A DNA stretch of 6,823 bases from an uncultured Pseudomonadota bacterium (GCA_903864555.1 CAIPGJ010000884.1:1-6823), one strand, 5' to 3'. Shown: positions 1 to 6,363, counted from the first letter of the stretch. Made by a program: numbers and translations. The notes: generated by a model not told the origin, from the letters alone.

Positions 1-476
1 CGGAAAAAGAAGGCGTCTACCGCGGGCAATGCGCGGAATTGTGCGGCAAGGACCACGGCTTCATGCCGATTGTTGTCGAAGTCGTATCTGCCGAAAAATA
101 CACTGCGTGGGTTGCCGGCAAGAAGAAGGAAATGGCTGCCGCCGCTGATGACCCGAACAAGAAGTGGGAACTGGCGGAAATGAAGGCGCGCGGTGAAAAG
201 GTGTATGCAGCCCAGTGCGTGGCCTGTCACCAGGCGAATGGCCAGGGCATCAAGGGTACATTTCCGGGGCTGGACGGGTCCAAGCTTGTCCAGGGGCCTG
301 CTGCCGGGCACATCGACATCGTCCTCAATGGCAAGCAGGGGACATCCATGGCTGCATTCGGGAAACAGCTTTCTGATACCGACATCGCCGCCGTCATCAC
401 GTACGAACGCAATGCCTGGGGCAACAAGACAGGCACGGTTGTGCAGCCCGCTGACGTCAAGGCAGCGCGCAAATAG
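1..476 (+). CDS. coxB: Cytochrome c oxidase subunit II, C-terminal part, with fused cytochrome c domain (5' end outside window)
   Basis: Only the last 157 complete codons are present, read from base 3; the N-terminal membrane helices and first cupredoxin strands lie upstream. The protein takes electrons from cytochrome c through its dinuclear CuA centre and passes them to heme a in subunit I. The fragment opens in the CuA loop: [14 protein letters not shown] supplies Cys (30-32), backbone Glu (36-38), Cys (42-44), His (54-56) and Met (63-65). A linker rich in Lys and Ala follows, then a class I cytochrome c domain with the CVACH heme-attachment motif (216-230) and a probable axial Met in the TSMAAF stretch (348-350). 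The fused heme domain marks it as caa3-like, which is common in betaproteobacterial CoxB. It ends in TAG and is followed 33 bases later by coxA with no terminator between, so the two are probably cotranscribed. The identification is firm; the full length cannot be judged. Confidence 0.97.
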   Translation, partial: EKEGVYRGQCAELCGKDHGFMPIVVEVVSAEKYTAWVAGKKKEMAAAADDPNKKWELAEMKARGEKVYAAQCVACHQANGQGIKGTFPGLDGSKLVQGPAAGHIDIVLNGKQGTSMAAFGKQLSDTDIAAVITYERNAWGNKTGTVVQPADVKAARK

Positions 477-497
477 CCCCGATCAGGACCCGAATTC

Positions 498-503
498 AGG
501 AGA
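498..503 (+). promoter_or_regulatory. Ribosome binding site of coxA
   Basis: AGGAGA lies 6 bases before the ATG at 510. It is a near-ideal Shine-Dalgarno match and fixes the coxA start. Confidence 0.85.
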
Positions 504-509
504 CGCAAT

Positions 510-2105
510 ATGAGCGCAGTCATTGATAATCACGCCGGACATGACGCACACGACGATCATGGACACCATCCCACGGGGCTGATGCGCTGGGTCACCACCA
601 CCAATCACAAGGACATCGGCACCTTGTACCTGTGGTTCAGTTTTGTCATGTTCCTGGTGGGCGGCGTCATGGCCTTGACCATCCGCGCCGAGTTGTTCTC
701 GCCGGGCATCCAGATCGTCCGCCCGGAGTTCTTCAACCAGATGACCACCTATCATGGCCTCATCATGGTGTTCGGCGCCATCATGCCGGCCTTCGTGGGT
801 TTCGCGAACTGGCAGATTCCGATGATGATCGGTGCGCCTGACATGGCCTTTCCGCGGATGAACAACTGGAGCTTCTGGCTGCTTCCGCCAGCGGCCATCA
901 TGCTGATGTCGTCCTTTCTCATGCCGGGCGGAGCGGCTGGTGTGGGCTGGACCATGTATGCCCCCCTGACCTCGCAGATGGGACCGGGCATGGATACGAC
1001 CATTTTCGCGGTCCACATTCTGGGCATGAGCTCCATCATGGGTTCCATCAACATCATTACCACCATCCTCAACATGCGCGCCCCGGGGATGACGCTGATG
1101 AAGATGCCGATGTTCGTCTGGACCTGGCTGATCACGGCGTACTTGCTGATCGCGGTGATGCCGGTGCTGGCCGGTGCGGTCACCATGACCCTCACCGATC
1201 GTCATTTCGGCACCACCTTCTTCAATGCGGCGGGCGGCGGCGACCCTGTCCTGTACCAGCATATCTTCTGGTTCTTCGGCCATCCCGAGGTGTACGTCAT
1301 CGCCATTCCCGCGTTTGGTGTGATATCCCAGGTCATCCCGGCGTTTTCCCGCAAGCCGCTGTTCGGTTACGCCTCGATGGTGTACGCAACGGCCTCGATT
1401 GCCATCCTGTCCTTCATCGTCTGGGCTCACCACATGTACACGGTGGGCATGCCGGTGGCTGGTCAGCTGTACTTCATGTATGCAACCATGCTGATCGCCG
1501 TTCCGACCGGGGTGAAGGTGTTCAACTGGGTGGCGACCATGTGGAAAGGCTCGCTGTCGTTCGAGACACCTATGCTTTTCGCCCTGGGCTTCCTGTTCCT
1601 CTTCACCCTGGGCGGGTTCACCGGGCTGGTCTTGTCGATGACCCCGGTTGATGTGCAGGTGCATGACACTTACTACGTCGTCGCGCACTTCCATTACGTG
1701 ATGGTGGCCGGGGCCTTGTTCTCGGCCTTCGCGGGGGTGTATTTCTGGTTCCCGAAATGGACCGGCAAGATGTACGACGAGACACTGGGCAAGTGGCATT
1801 TCTGGTTGTCGCTGATCTTTTTCAACATGACCTTCTTCGTTCAGCACTTCCTGGGCCTGGCGGGGATGCCCCGGCGCATTCCTGACTACCATCCCCAGTT
1901 CACCGAGTTCAACCAGATATCCTCGATCGGTGCGCTCGGGTTTGGCCTGGCCCAGTTGCTGTTCCTTTACATCCTGCTGAAGGCCATACGCAGCGGCGAG
2001 AAATCGCCCGAGAAGCCCTGGGATGGTGCGGACACGCTGGACTGGACTCATCTGCCTACGCCTGCGCCCTACCATACCTTTGAGAATCCGCCGGTGGTGA
2101 AGTAA
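510..2105 (+). CDS. coxA: Cytochrome c oxidase subunit I (aa3-type, family A1)
   Basis: This 531-residue catalytic subunit reduces O2 to water at the heme a3-CuB site and pumps protons across the cytoplasmic membrane. The expected ligands are all visible: His82 (YHG) and His395 for heme a, His393 for heme a3, and His258, His307 and His308 for CuB. Tyr262 in GHPEVY is the residue that crosslinks to His258. The D-channel signature is complete (Asn100, Asp111 and Asn118 in GAPDMAFPRMNN, Glu260), as is the K-channel Lys336 in VPTGVKVFNW, which places it in heme-copper oxidase family A1. The length and the many hydrophobic segments from about residue 38 on fit the usual 12-helix core. The cytosolic N-terminus is rich in His and Asp (residues 8-20). 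The start at ATG 510 is fixed by a good ribosome binding site. The gene lies between coxB and the 42-residue gene on the same strand. No key residue is missing. Confidence 0.99.
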   Translation: MSAVIDNHAGHDAHDDHGHHPTGLMRWVTTTNHKDIGTLYLWFSFVMFLVGGVMALTIRAELFSPGIQIVRPEFFNQMTTYHGLIMVFGAIMPAFVGFANWQIPMMIGAPDMAFPRMNNWSFWLLPPAAIMLMSSFLMPGGAAGVGWTMYAPLTSQMGPGMDTTIFAVHILGMSSIMGSINIITTILNMRAPGMTLMKMPMFVWTWLITAYLLIAVMPVLAGAVTMTLTDRHFGTTFFNAAGGGDPVLYQHIFWFFGHPEVYVIAIPAFGVISQVIPAFSRKPLFGYASMVYATASIAILSFIVWAHHMYTVGMPVAGQLYFMYATMLIAVPTGVKVFNWVATMWKGSLSFETPMLFALGFLFLFTLGGFTGLVLSMTPVDVQVHDTYYVVAHFHYVMVAGALFSAFAGVYFWFPKWTGKMYDETLGKWHFWLSLIFFNMTFFVQHFLGLAGMPRRIPDYHPQFTEFNQISSIGALGFGLAQLLFLYILLKAIRSGEKSPEKPWDGADTLDWTHLPTPAPYHTFENPPVVK

Positions 2106-2128
2106 GCCGAGCGATTTGATAACAATTC

Positions 2129-2257
2129 ATGAGCAGATCAGCCTCTTCAATGGGTCAGGACCGGAAACGCGATAATATTCGCACCGGTATTCTGCTGGCC
2201 TGCCTGGCCGGGATGTTCTTTTTCGGCTTCATCGCCAAGCTGTATCTGCTCGGATGA
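2129..2257 (+). CDS. Small single-span membrane protein between coxA and ctaG (putative oxidase small assembly protein)
   Basis: A 42-residue reading frame starts at ATG 2129, 23 bases after coxA. Its TGA (2255-2257) overlaps the ctaG ATG (2254-2256) as ATGA, which suggests translational coupling. The product has a charged, polar N-terminus (about residues 1-18, with RKRDNIR), then one hydrophobic segment (about 20-41) that includes Cys25 and ends LYLLG. Short one-helix proteins of this form occur at this position in many betaproteobacterial cox operons and are sometimes annotated as cytochrome oxidase small assembly protein. Its function is inferred from position only. No strong Shine-Dalgarno sequence precedes the start; an in-frame ATG at 2150 is an alternative. 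The overlap with ctaG and the clean membrane segment argue that it is a real gene. Confidence 0.75.
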   Translation: MSRSASSMGQDRKRDNIRTGILLACLAGMFFFGFIAKLYLLG

Positions 2258-2808
2258 AAGCGGCTGTGGCCCCTGCCGTCCTCGAGAACCGCCAGCTCCT
2301 GCACAAGTTGCTGGCGGTTTCCTTGCTCATGTTCGGGTTCGGATTCGCCCTGGTGCCGATCTATGACGAGATCTGCCGCGTCACGGGGGTACGCAATCTG
2401 TTCAACACCGATGGTCCGGTGGTGACCAACACCCAGGTGGATACTTCCCGGAAGGTTGCCATCGAGTTTGATTCAAACACCCAGCGACTTGGCTGGGAAT
2501 TCAAGCCGCTCGAGGCGCATCTCAGTGTCCACCCCGGGGCCGTGACACAGGTTATCTACGAAATACGCAATACCCTGGACCGGCCTGTGACCGGGCAGGC
2601 CGTGCCTAGCTATGGTCCGCAGCTGGCCGGGCAGTACATCCAGAAGCTTGAATGTTTCTGTTTCCAGCAGCAGACGCTCGGCCCGCGCGAAGTGCGGCGG
2701 ATGCCGGTGGTATTCATCATTGACCCGAAAATGCCCCAGGATCTGGGTACGGTGACGCTGTCCTATACGTTTTTTGAAGTAGCGGGAGCGCAGAAAAAGC
2801 CGGGTTGA
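2254..2808 (+). CDS. ctaG: Cytochrome c oxidase assembly protein CtaG/Cox11 (copper delivery to CuB)
   Basis: This 184-residue protein is a membrane-anchored copper chaperone needed to build the CuB centre of subunit I. It has a short cytosolic N-terminus, one transmembrane helix (about residues 17-36) and a periplasmic immunoglobulin-like domain. The family signature is present: the CFCF copper motif with Cys134 and Cys136 in KLECFCFQQQTLGPRE, the juxtamembrane Cys41 in YDEICRVTG, and the MPVVFIIDP strand from Met150. The length matches the family. The ATG overlaps the stop of the preceding small gene, and no separate ribosome binding site is seen, so translation is probably coupled. Its place between coxA and coxC agrees with its role in maturing subunit I. 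The product is Cox11-type CtaG, not the unrelated Bacillus CtaG. Confidence 0.97.
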   Translation: MKAAVAPAVLENRQLLHKLLAVSLLMFGFGFALVPIYDEICRVTGVRNLFNTDGPVVTNTQVDTSRKVAIEFDSNTQRLGWEFKPLEAHLSVHPGAVTQVIYEIRNTLDRPVTGQAVPSYGPQLAGQYIQKLECFCFQQQTLGPREVRRMPVVFIIDPKMPQDLGTVTLSYTFFEVAGAQKKPG

Positions 2809-2916
2809 GCAGCAGGATTCTTCAGCCCATTGACGGGTCTGGGCGCGCCATCAAGGTCCGTCAGCCCGTCGATGTGACGAACAAGTATGGAACGAAGTGA
2901 ACAAGGGAGACAGGCC
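2809..2916 (+). other. ctaG-coxC intergenic spacer with short inverted repeats
   Basis: This 108-base spacer holds no recognised gene. It contains GACGGG (2832-2837), which can pair with CCCGTC (2865-2870) or, shifted by a base, TGACGG (2831-2836) with CCGTCA (2858-2863). These are competing weak stems with no T-tract, so they do not look like a terminator. A DUF2970 gene commonly lies here in related operons, but the space is too short and no hydrophobic frame is present. Confidence 0.4.
2903..2910 (+). promoter_or_regulatory. Ribosome binding site deciding the coxC start
   Basis: AAGGGAGA lies 6 bases before the ATG at 2917. It supports that start over the in-frame ATG at 2887, which would put this site inside the coding region and add ten residues. 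Confidence 0.75.
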
Positions 2917-3771
2917 ATGAGCCACGCAACGCCTACACACAATTACTATCTGCCGGAACCGGCGGGCTACCCCGTCATCGGATCAGTCGGGGTGTTGCTG
3001 TTCACGGCGGGCCTGGCCATGTGGTTCAACAGCTTCTTCCTCGGTCCCTGGACTGCGCTGGCCGGTGTCGGAGTGCTGGCCTACATGATGTACCTCTGGT
3101 TCGGCAAGGTCATCAGCGAATCCGAGGCGGGGCTGTACACCAAGCGGGTGGACGCCTCCTACCGCTGGTCCATGGGGTGGTTCATTTTTTCAGAAGTGAT
3201 GTTCTTTGCCGGATTCTTTGGCGCCCTGTTCTATGCCCGCCTGTATTCGGTCCCGGAACTGGCGACGCTTGACCAGAAGATACTGTGGCCCGATTTTGCC
3301 GCCCAATGGCCGACGTCCGGGCCCAACGCGCAGGAGCATTTCACGCCCATGGGGGCCTGGGGCATTCCCGCCATCAATACTCTGCTGCTGCTGACCTCCG
3401 GCGTCACCCTGACCATTGCCCACTTTGGGTTGCTGCAGAGCAACCGGTTAAAACTCAATCTCTGGCTGGGACTGACTATTCTCCTTGGCATTGTGTTCCT
3501 TGGCTTCCAGGCCTATGAATATGGACATGCCTACAGTGACCTGAACCTGAAGATGACCAGCGGCATCTACGGAACCACTTTCTACATGCTGACCGGATTT
3601 CACGGCTTCCACGTGACCATCGGAACCATCATGCTGATCGTCATCTGGTTTCGCTGTCTGAAGGGTCATTTCCGCCCGGATCATCACTTTGCATTTGAAG
3701 GGGTGGCCTGGTACTGGCACTTCGTCGATGTGGTCTGGCTGTTCCTGTTCATCTTCGTCTACTGGTTCTGA
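2917..3771 (+). CDS. coxC: Cytochrome c oxidase subunit III
   Basis: This 284-residue integral membrane subunit carries no redox centre; it stabilises the catalytic core and helps feed protons into the D channel. It shows the family's hydrophobic helices and signatures: FIFSEVMFFAGFFGALFYAR with the conserved membrane Glu93, GFHGFHVTIGT (His229, His232), and the C-terminal WYWHFVDVVWLFLFIF segment (Trp265-Phe280). The long loop after the third helix (about residues 110-150) is also typical. The start at 2917 is chosen for its ribosome binding site and for the usual proteobacterial N-terminus containing YYLPEP; an ATG at 2887 is possible but less likely. A strong terminator follows, so coxC is the last gene of the first plus-strand unit. 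The length is normal and nothing is missing. Confidence 0.98.
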   Translation: MSHATPTHNYYLPEPAGYPVIGSVGVLLFTAGLAMWFNSFFLGPWTALAGVGVLAYMMYLWFGKVISESEAGLYTKRVDASYRWSMGWFIFSEVMFFAGFFGALFYARLYSVPELATLDQKILWPDFAAQWPTSGPNAQEHFTPMGAWGIPAINTLLLLTSGVTLTIAHFGLLQSNRLKLNLWLGLTILLGIVFLGFQAYEYGHAYSDLNLKMTSGIYGTTFYMLTGFHGFHVTIGTIMLIVIWFRCLKGHFRPDHHFAFEGVAWYWHFVDVVWLFLFIFVYWF

Positions 3772-3783
3772 CCACAGCGGGGC

Positions 3784-3800
3784 AGGCCTCTCGAAGGCCT
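3784..3800 (+). repeat. Short inverted repeat upstream of the coxC terminator
   Basis: AGGCCT, a five-base loop CTCGA, and AGGCCT can form a 6-bp stem. An alternative outer stem pairs GCAGGC (3782-3787) with GCCTGC (3804-3809). No T-tract follows. It may stabilise the 3' end of the coxC transcript, but that role is only a guess. Confidence 0.4.
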
Positions 3801-3811
3801 TGAGCCTGCAG

Positions 3812-3842
3812 AACGCCGCACACGAAAGCGTGCGGCGTTTTT
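3812..3842 (+). terminator. Rho-independent terminator after coxC
   Basis: A perfect 10-bp stem, AACGCCGCAC (3812-3821) with GTGCGGCGTT (3830-3839), encloses an 8-base loop ACGAAAGC. It is followed by a T-run (TTTTTGTTTT, 3838-3847). The T-run lies on the plus strand only, so it should stop transcription leaving coxC; read from the minus strand the hairpin lacks a T-tract. Confidence 0.92.
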
Positions 3843-3853
3843 GTTTTCACGGA

Positions 3854-4045
3854 CTAGCGTCCGGGAATGATGCCGAAATAAAAGCCCAGCATCAGCATCA
3901 GGAACAGGGCAACCGACAGGCCGACCCGCAATGCCAGGGCGCGAGCCATGCGATGGCCTCCGTCACGGTCCTTGATCATGTAAAAAAGGGCCGATCCAAG
4001 GCTTGCAAATATGGCCAGAAGGAAGAGAACGACAACGATGCGCAT
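3854..4045 (-). CDS. Twin-transmembrane protein, DUF2909-type, inverted within the cox cluster
   Basis: A 63-residue product has two hydrophobic helices (about residues 2-23 and 39-59) joined by a charged loop, IKDRDGGHR. Small twin-transmembrane proteins of this kind (DUF2909) are regularly found inverted between coxC and SURF1 in betaproteobacteria. Their biochemical role is not known; a link to oxidase assembly or stability is inferred from conserved location. The gene is convergent with coxC and ends only 12 bases past the coxC terminator. It is divergent from SURF1. The ATG at 4045 is the only usual start codon found in this frame close upstream, but it has no clear Shine-Dalgarno sequence. 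Family assignment rests on overall pattern and position. Confidence 0.85.
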   Translation of the reverse strand: MRIVVVLFLLAIFASLGSALFYMIKDRDGGHRMARALALRVGLSVALFLMLMLGFYFGIIPGR

Positions 4046-4074
4046 GGGTCTATCAATGATGGTTGTTCCGACAC

Positions 4075-4103
4075 AATATAGCAGCGTGGATGTTGATTTT
4101 CAG
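4075..4103 (-). promoter_or_regulatory. Candidate sigma70-type promoter for the inverted twin-transmembrane gene
   Basis: On the minus strand, a -35-like CTGAAA (bases 4103-4098, 4 of 6 matches to TTGACA) and a -10-like TATATT (4080-4075, 5 of 6 matches to TATAAT) are separated by exactly 17 bases. Transcription would begin near 4068, leaving a leader of about 20 bases before the ATG at 4045. This is a consensus match only. Confidence 0.4.
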
Positions 4104-4117
4104 CTTTGGGGCTGAAA
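4098..4117 (+). repeat. Inverted repeat just upstream of SURF1
   Basis: TTTCAGC (4098-4104) and GCTGAAA (4111-4117) are perfect 7-base complements around TTTGGG. The repeat lies in the divergent region, 5 bases before the preferred SURF1 ATG at 4123, and its left arm contains the -35-like box of the minus-strand promoter. It could be a leader hairpin or an operator. No T-tract follows, so it is not a terminator. Confidence 0.45.
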
Positions 4118-4122
4118 CGATC

Positions 4123-4821
4123 ATGTTTAGCTTCCATCCTCGCCCCGTTCCCACTGTTGCCGCCGTCCTGTTCATCGCGATGACCATGTCGCTTGGGAAC
4201 TGGCAATCCGGGAGGGCGGCAGAGAAACTGCGCCTTCAGCCTGATCTGGCGTCACCGCCTGTGCCACTGTCCGCAGAAAGGCAGGCCCCCGAGGCTGTCG
4301 GCGGCAGGCGAGTCACGGTGAGGGGGCGCTTCATGGAAGACCGGACCTACCTCCTGGACAACAGGGTTCACCAAGGGGTACCCGGGTACCATGTCCTGGT
4401 GCCATTGAAGATCGACGCAGCATCGCCAATGGCGGTATTGGTGAATCGGGGCTGGATCCCGGCAGGCTCAAGCCGGGCCCGGGTACCGGAAATTGCAGCG
4501 AACCCGGGACTCGTCGAAATCGAAGGCATAGCGACCATCCCGCTTGCCCGTCCGTATGTGCTGTCCGAAGACATCTCGGCCGGTCCCGTGCGCCAGACTG
4601 TCGATATTGACCGCATCCAATCGGAAATCGGGCAGCCACTGCAGCCATTGGTCGTATTGCAAACCAGCGCTGCAAAGGATGGACTGGTGCGCGACTGGCC
4701 CAATCCCGCCAGCCGCGCCGATGTCCATAGGGCGTATGCCTTCCAGTGGTATGTCATGGCGGCAGTGATTTTTGCCCTCTGGCTGGTATTGAATTTCAAC
4801 CGCAAGGAGACGCAGGATTGA
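4123..4821 (+). CDS. SURF1 family cytochrome c oxidase assembly protein
   Basis: SURF1 (Shy1) proteins help insert or stabilise heme a in subunit I. The 232-residue product has the family layout: a transmembrane helix near the N-terminus (about residues 9-25), a periplasmic domain, and a second helix near the C-terminus (about 208-225). Signatures seen are LGNWQSGRAAEK (24-35), VTVRGRF (64-70), LLDNRVHQGVPGYHVLVPL (77-95), VLVNRGWIP (105-113) and HRAYAFQWYVMA (202-213). The start is uncertain: ATG 4123 gives the usual short N-terminal tail, while ATG 4090 adds 11 residues; neither has a clear ribosome binding site. It opens the second plus-strand unit after the terminator and the inverted gene, so it needs its own promoter, which I could not locate. 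Its TGA overlaps the TTG start of the next gene. Confidence 0.95.
   Translation: MFSFHPRPVPTVAAVLFIAMTMSLGNWQSGRAAEKLRLQPDLASPPVPLSAERQAPEAVGGRRVTVRGRFMEDRTYLLDNRVHQGVPGYHVLVPLKIDAASPMAVLVNRGWIPAGSSRARVPEIAANPGLVEIEGIATIPLARPYVLSEDISAGPVRQTVDIDRIQSEIGQPLQPLVVLQTSAAKDGLVRDWPNPASRADVHRAYAFQWYVMAAVIFALWLVLNFNRKETQD
4804..4809 (+). promoter_or_regulatory. Ribosome binding site deciding a TTG start
   Basis: AAGGAG near the 3' end of the SURF1 gene lies 8 bases before TTG 4818. It is the main reason to place the start of the SCO-like gene at this TTG, where no in-frame ATG is near. Confidence 0.75.
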
Positions 4822-5396
4822 ATGATGTTGCACCAAAGCCGCGAAGCAACTTCATGCTCTGGCTGGTACTCGCCGCGTGCGTGACGCCTTTCATTGCCTC
4901 TACAGCCATGTTTTATTTTTGGCCACGGGACAAGCGCATGAACTATGGGGAGTTGATCACGCCCCATCCCCTGCCGGAGCTGGTCTTGCAGGATCCGGAC
5001 GGTCGTCCTGTGCCACTTTCGGCCCTCAAGGGCAAATGGACCCTGGTGCAGGTGGATGAAGGGCGCTGCCTCACCCTGTGCCGCGAGAAGCTGTACAAGA
5101 TGCGGCAGATTCGCCTGGCGCAGGGAAAGAACATGGACCGGGTGCAGCGAGTGTGGGTGGTCATTCACGACGACATACCGAATCCGGAAGTCATGGCGCA
5201 GCATCAGGGAGCACTGGTGCTCAGGGCCGGCCGGCACGATGCCGCTTCTTTTCTTCCGATAGGCAGTTCGCAACTCGACCATATCTGGATAGTCGACCCC
5301 CTGGGGAACGTCATGATGAGATACGGTCGCGACGCCGATCCGTCACGAATCAAGAATGACCTTGCAAGGCTGTTGCGGGTGTCGCGGATCGATTGA
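4818..5396 (+). CDS. Membrane-anchored SCO-like thioredoxin-fold protein of the cox operon
   Basis: This 192-residue protein has a short N-terminal tail, one transmembrane helix (about residues 13-35) and a periplasmic domain that reads as a thioredoxin/SCO-like fold: [20 protein letters not shown] (55-74), then [12 protein letters not shown] with Cys84 and Cys88 as CxxxC, and [19 protein letters not shown] with His155. Cys-x3-Cys plus a distal Asp-His is the copper-ligand arrangement of SCO1/SenC proteins, so copper binding or thiol reduction for the oxidase is a reasonable inference. Homologues are common just after SURF1 in betaproteobacteria and are often left as hypothetical or mislabelled. 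The chosen start is TTG 4818, overlapping the SURF1 stop as TTGA behind a strong ribosome binding site; ATG 4854 would remove the tail before the helix. In related operons ctaA follows, but here the next gene is ctaB. Confidence 0.88.
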   Translation: MNDVAPKPRSNFMLWLVLAACVTPFIASTAMFYFWPRDKRMNYGELITPHPLPELVLQDPDGRPVPLSALKGKWTLVQVDEGRCLTLCREKLYKMRQIRLAQGKNMDRVQRVWVVIHDDIPNPEVMAQHQGALVLRAGRHDAASFLPIGSSQLDHIWIVDPLGNVMMRYGRDADPSRIKNDLARLLRVSRID

Positions 5397-5472
5397 ATCC
5401 AGGTCTTGGCCGACAGGGTGCATGATAAACTTTGCCTTTGTCGGCCTCCTGCTCAAACCAGCCCCCACGTTC
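5397..5472 (+). other. Spacer where ctaA/COX15 would be expected
   Basis: Only 76 bases separate the SCO-like gene from the preferred ctaB start (25 bases if ctaB starts at 5422). I see no remnant of heme A synthase, no terminator and no convincing promoter. A weak AGGG (5415-5418) precedes the alternative ctaB ATG at 5422. Confidence 0.6.
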
Positions 5473-6363
5473 ATGCTGACCGTCTACGCTCCCCTGATTT
5501 CGGCCAAGGTGCGCCAGTTTCACGCACTGACCAAGCCACGCGTGGTCACACTGATCGTCTTCTGCGCCATCATCGGGATGTTCCTGTCCACCCCGGGGTG
5601 GGTGCCTTTAGAGATACTCCTTGCCGGCAGTGTCGGCATATGGCTGGTGGCGGGCTCCGCCGCGGCGGTCAATTGTCTGGTCGAGCAGCGCATTGACGCC
5701 TTGATGGCCAGGACTCGCTGGCGGCCATTGCCGAACGGGGATCTGGGTCCCACCGAGACGATGGTCTTTGCCGGAATTGTGGGTGGCTTGGGCCTCTGGC
5801 TTCTGTACAACTTGGTCAATCCACTGACGATGTGGCTGACGCTGGGAACCTTTGTCGGTTATGCCGTGATCTATACGGTGATACTGAAGCCACTGACGCC
5901 GCAGAACATCGTCATTGGTGGCCTGTCTGGCGCGATGCCCCCGCTGCTGGGCTGGACAGCTGTCACTGGCGAGATTGCGCCCCAGGCGCTGCTGCTGGTG
6001 CTCATCATATTTGCCTGGACGCCTCCTCATTTCTGGGCCCTTGCCCTGTATCGCACCGAGGATTATTCCCGTGCCGGGTTGCCCATGCTCCCCGTCACGC
6101 ATGGCAACCTGTACACGCGGCTGCACGTGCTGCTGTATACGCTCATCCTGTTTGCCTGCACCTTGTTACCCTTCATCGACGGCATGAGTGGTTTCCCCTA
6201 CCTCGCCGCCGCGGTGGTGCTGGGTGGCATCTTCCTCGGGTATGCAATTAGGCTTTACCTGCGCTACAGCGACGCTCTGGCCCGCAAGACATTCAGATTT
6301 TCGATTGTCTATCTTGCGTCCCTGTTTGCTGCCCTGTTGATCGATCACTACCTTCCGCAATGA
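5473..6363 (+). CDS. ctaB: Protoheme IX farnesyltransferase (heme o synthase)
   Basis: The enzyme attaches a farnesyl group to heme b to make heme o, the precursor of the heme a used by CoxA. It is a polytopic UbiA-family prenyltransferase. The 296-residue form shows [13 protein letters not shown] (18-30), the first Asp-rich-type motif [20 protein letters not shown] (67-86, with Asn67, Glu71 and Asp75), [20 protein letters not shown] (141-160), and the [19 protein letters not shown] loop (180-198), followed by [10 protein letters not shown]. Several hydrophobic helices continue to the C-terminus. ATG 5473 is preferred because the tail before ALTKPRV then matches the family. ATG 5422, with a weak AGGG 3 bases upstream, would add 17 residues. 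The TGA overlaps the ATG of the SCO gene. The gene is also known as cyoE or cox10. Confidence 0.96.
   Translation: MLTVYAPLISAKVRQFHALTKPRVVTLIVFCAIIGMFLSTPGWVPLEILLAGSVGIWLVAGSAAAVNCLVEQRIDALMARTRWRPLPNGDLGPTETMVFAGIVGGLGLWLLYNLVNPLTMWLTLGTFVGYAVIYTVILKPLTPQNIVIGGLSGAMPPLLGWTAVTGEIAPQALLLVLIIFAWTPPHFWALALYRTEDYSRAGLPMLPVTHGNLYTRLHVLLYTLILFACTLLPFIDGMSGFPYLAAAVVLGGIFLGYAIRLYLRYSDALARKTFRFSIVYLASLFAALLIDHYLPQ

Noticed and set aside
483..2075. A 530-codon open frame on the minus strand opposite coxA
   Set aside because: Its product is rich in His, Arg, Gly and Gln with no recognisable domain or hydrophobic core, and it mirrors a highly conserved coxA. Long antisense frames of this sort arise from codon bias in GC-rich genes.
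2805..2900. A 31-codon frame starting at TTG 2805, overlapping the ctaG stop
   Set aside because: It resembles the TTGA overlap seen after SURF1, but it lacks a ribosome binding site, is hydrophilic, and matches nothing I recognise, including DUF2970. It is probably spacer.
2887..2916. Ten-residue upstream extension of coxC from ATG 2887
   Set aside because: The good ribosome binding site at 2903-2910 would lie inside the coding region, and the extension is unlike subunit III N-termini.
4368..5282. A 304-codon open frame on the minus strand across SURF1 and the SCO-like gene
   Set aside because: It spans two well-supported plus-strand genes, shows no family motif, and has the composition of an antisense shadow.
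5406..5431. A possible promoter before ctaB (TTGGCC and a TGATAAACT -10-like stretch)
   Set aside because: The spacing between the boxes is about 12-14 bases, too short for a sigma70 promoter, and the matches are weak.
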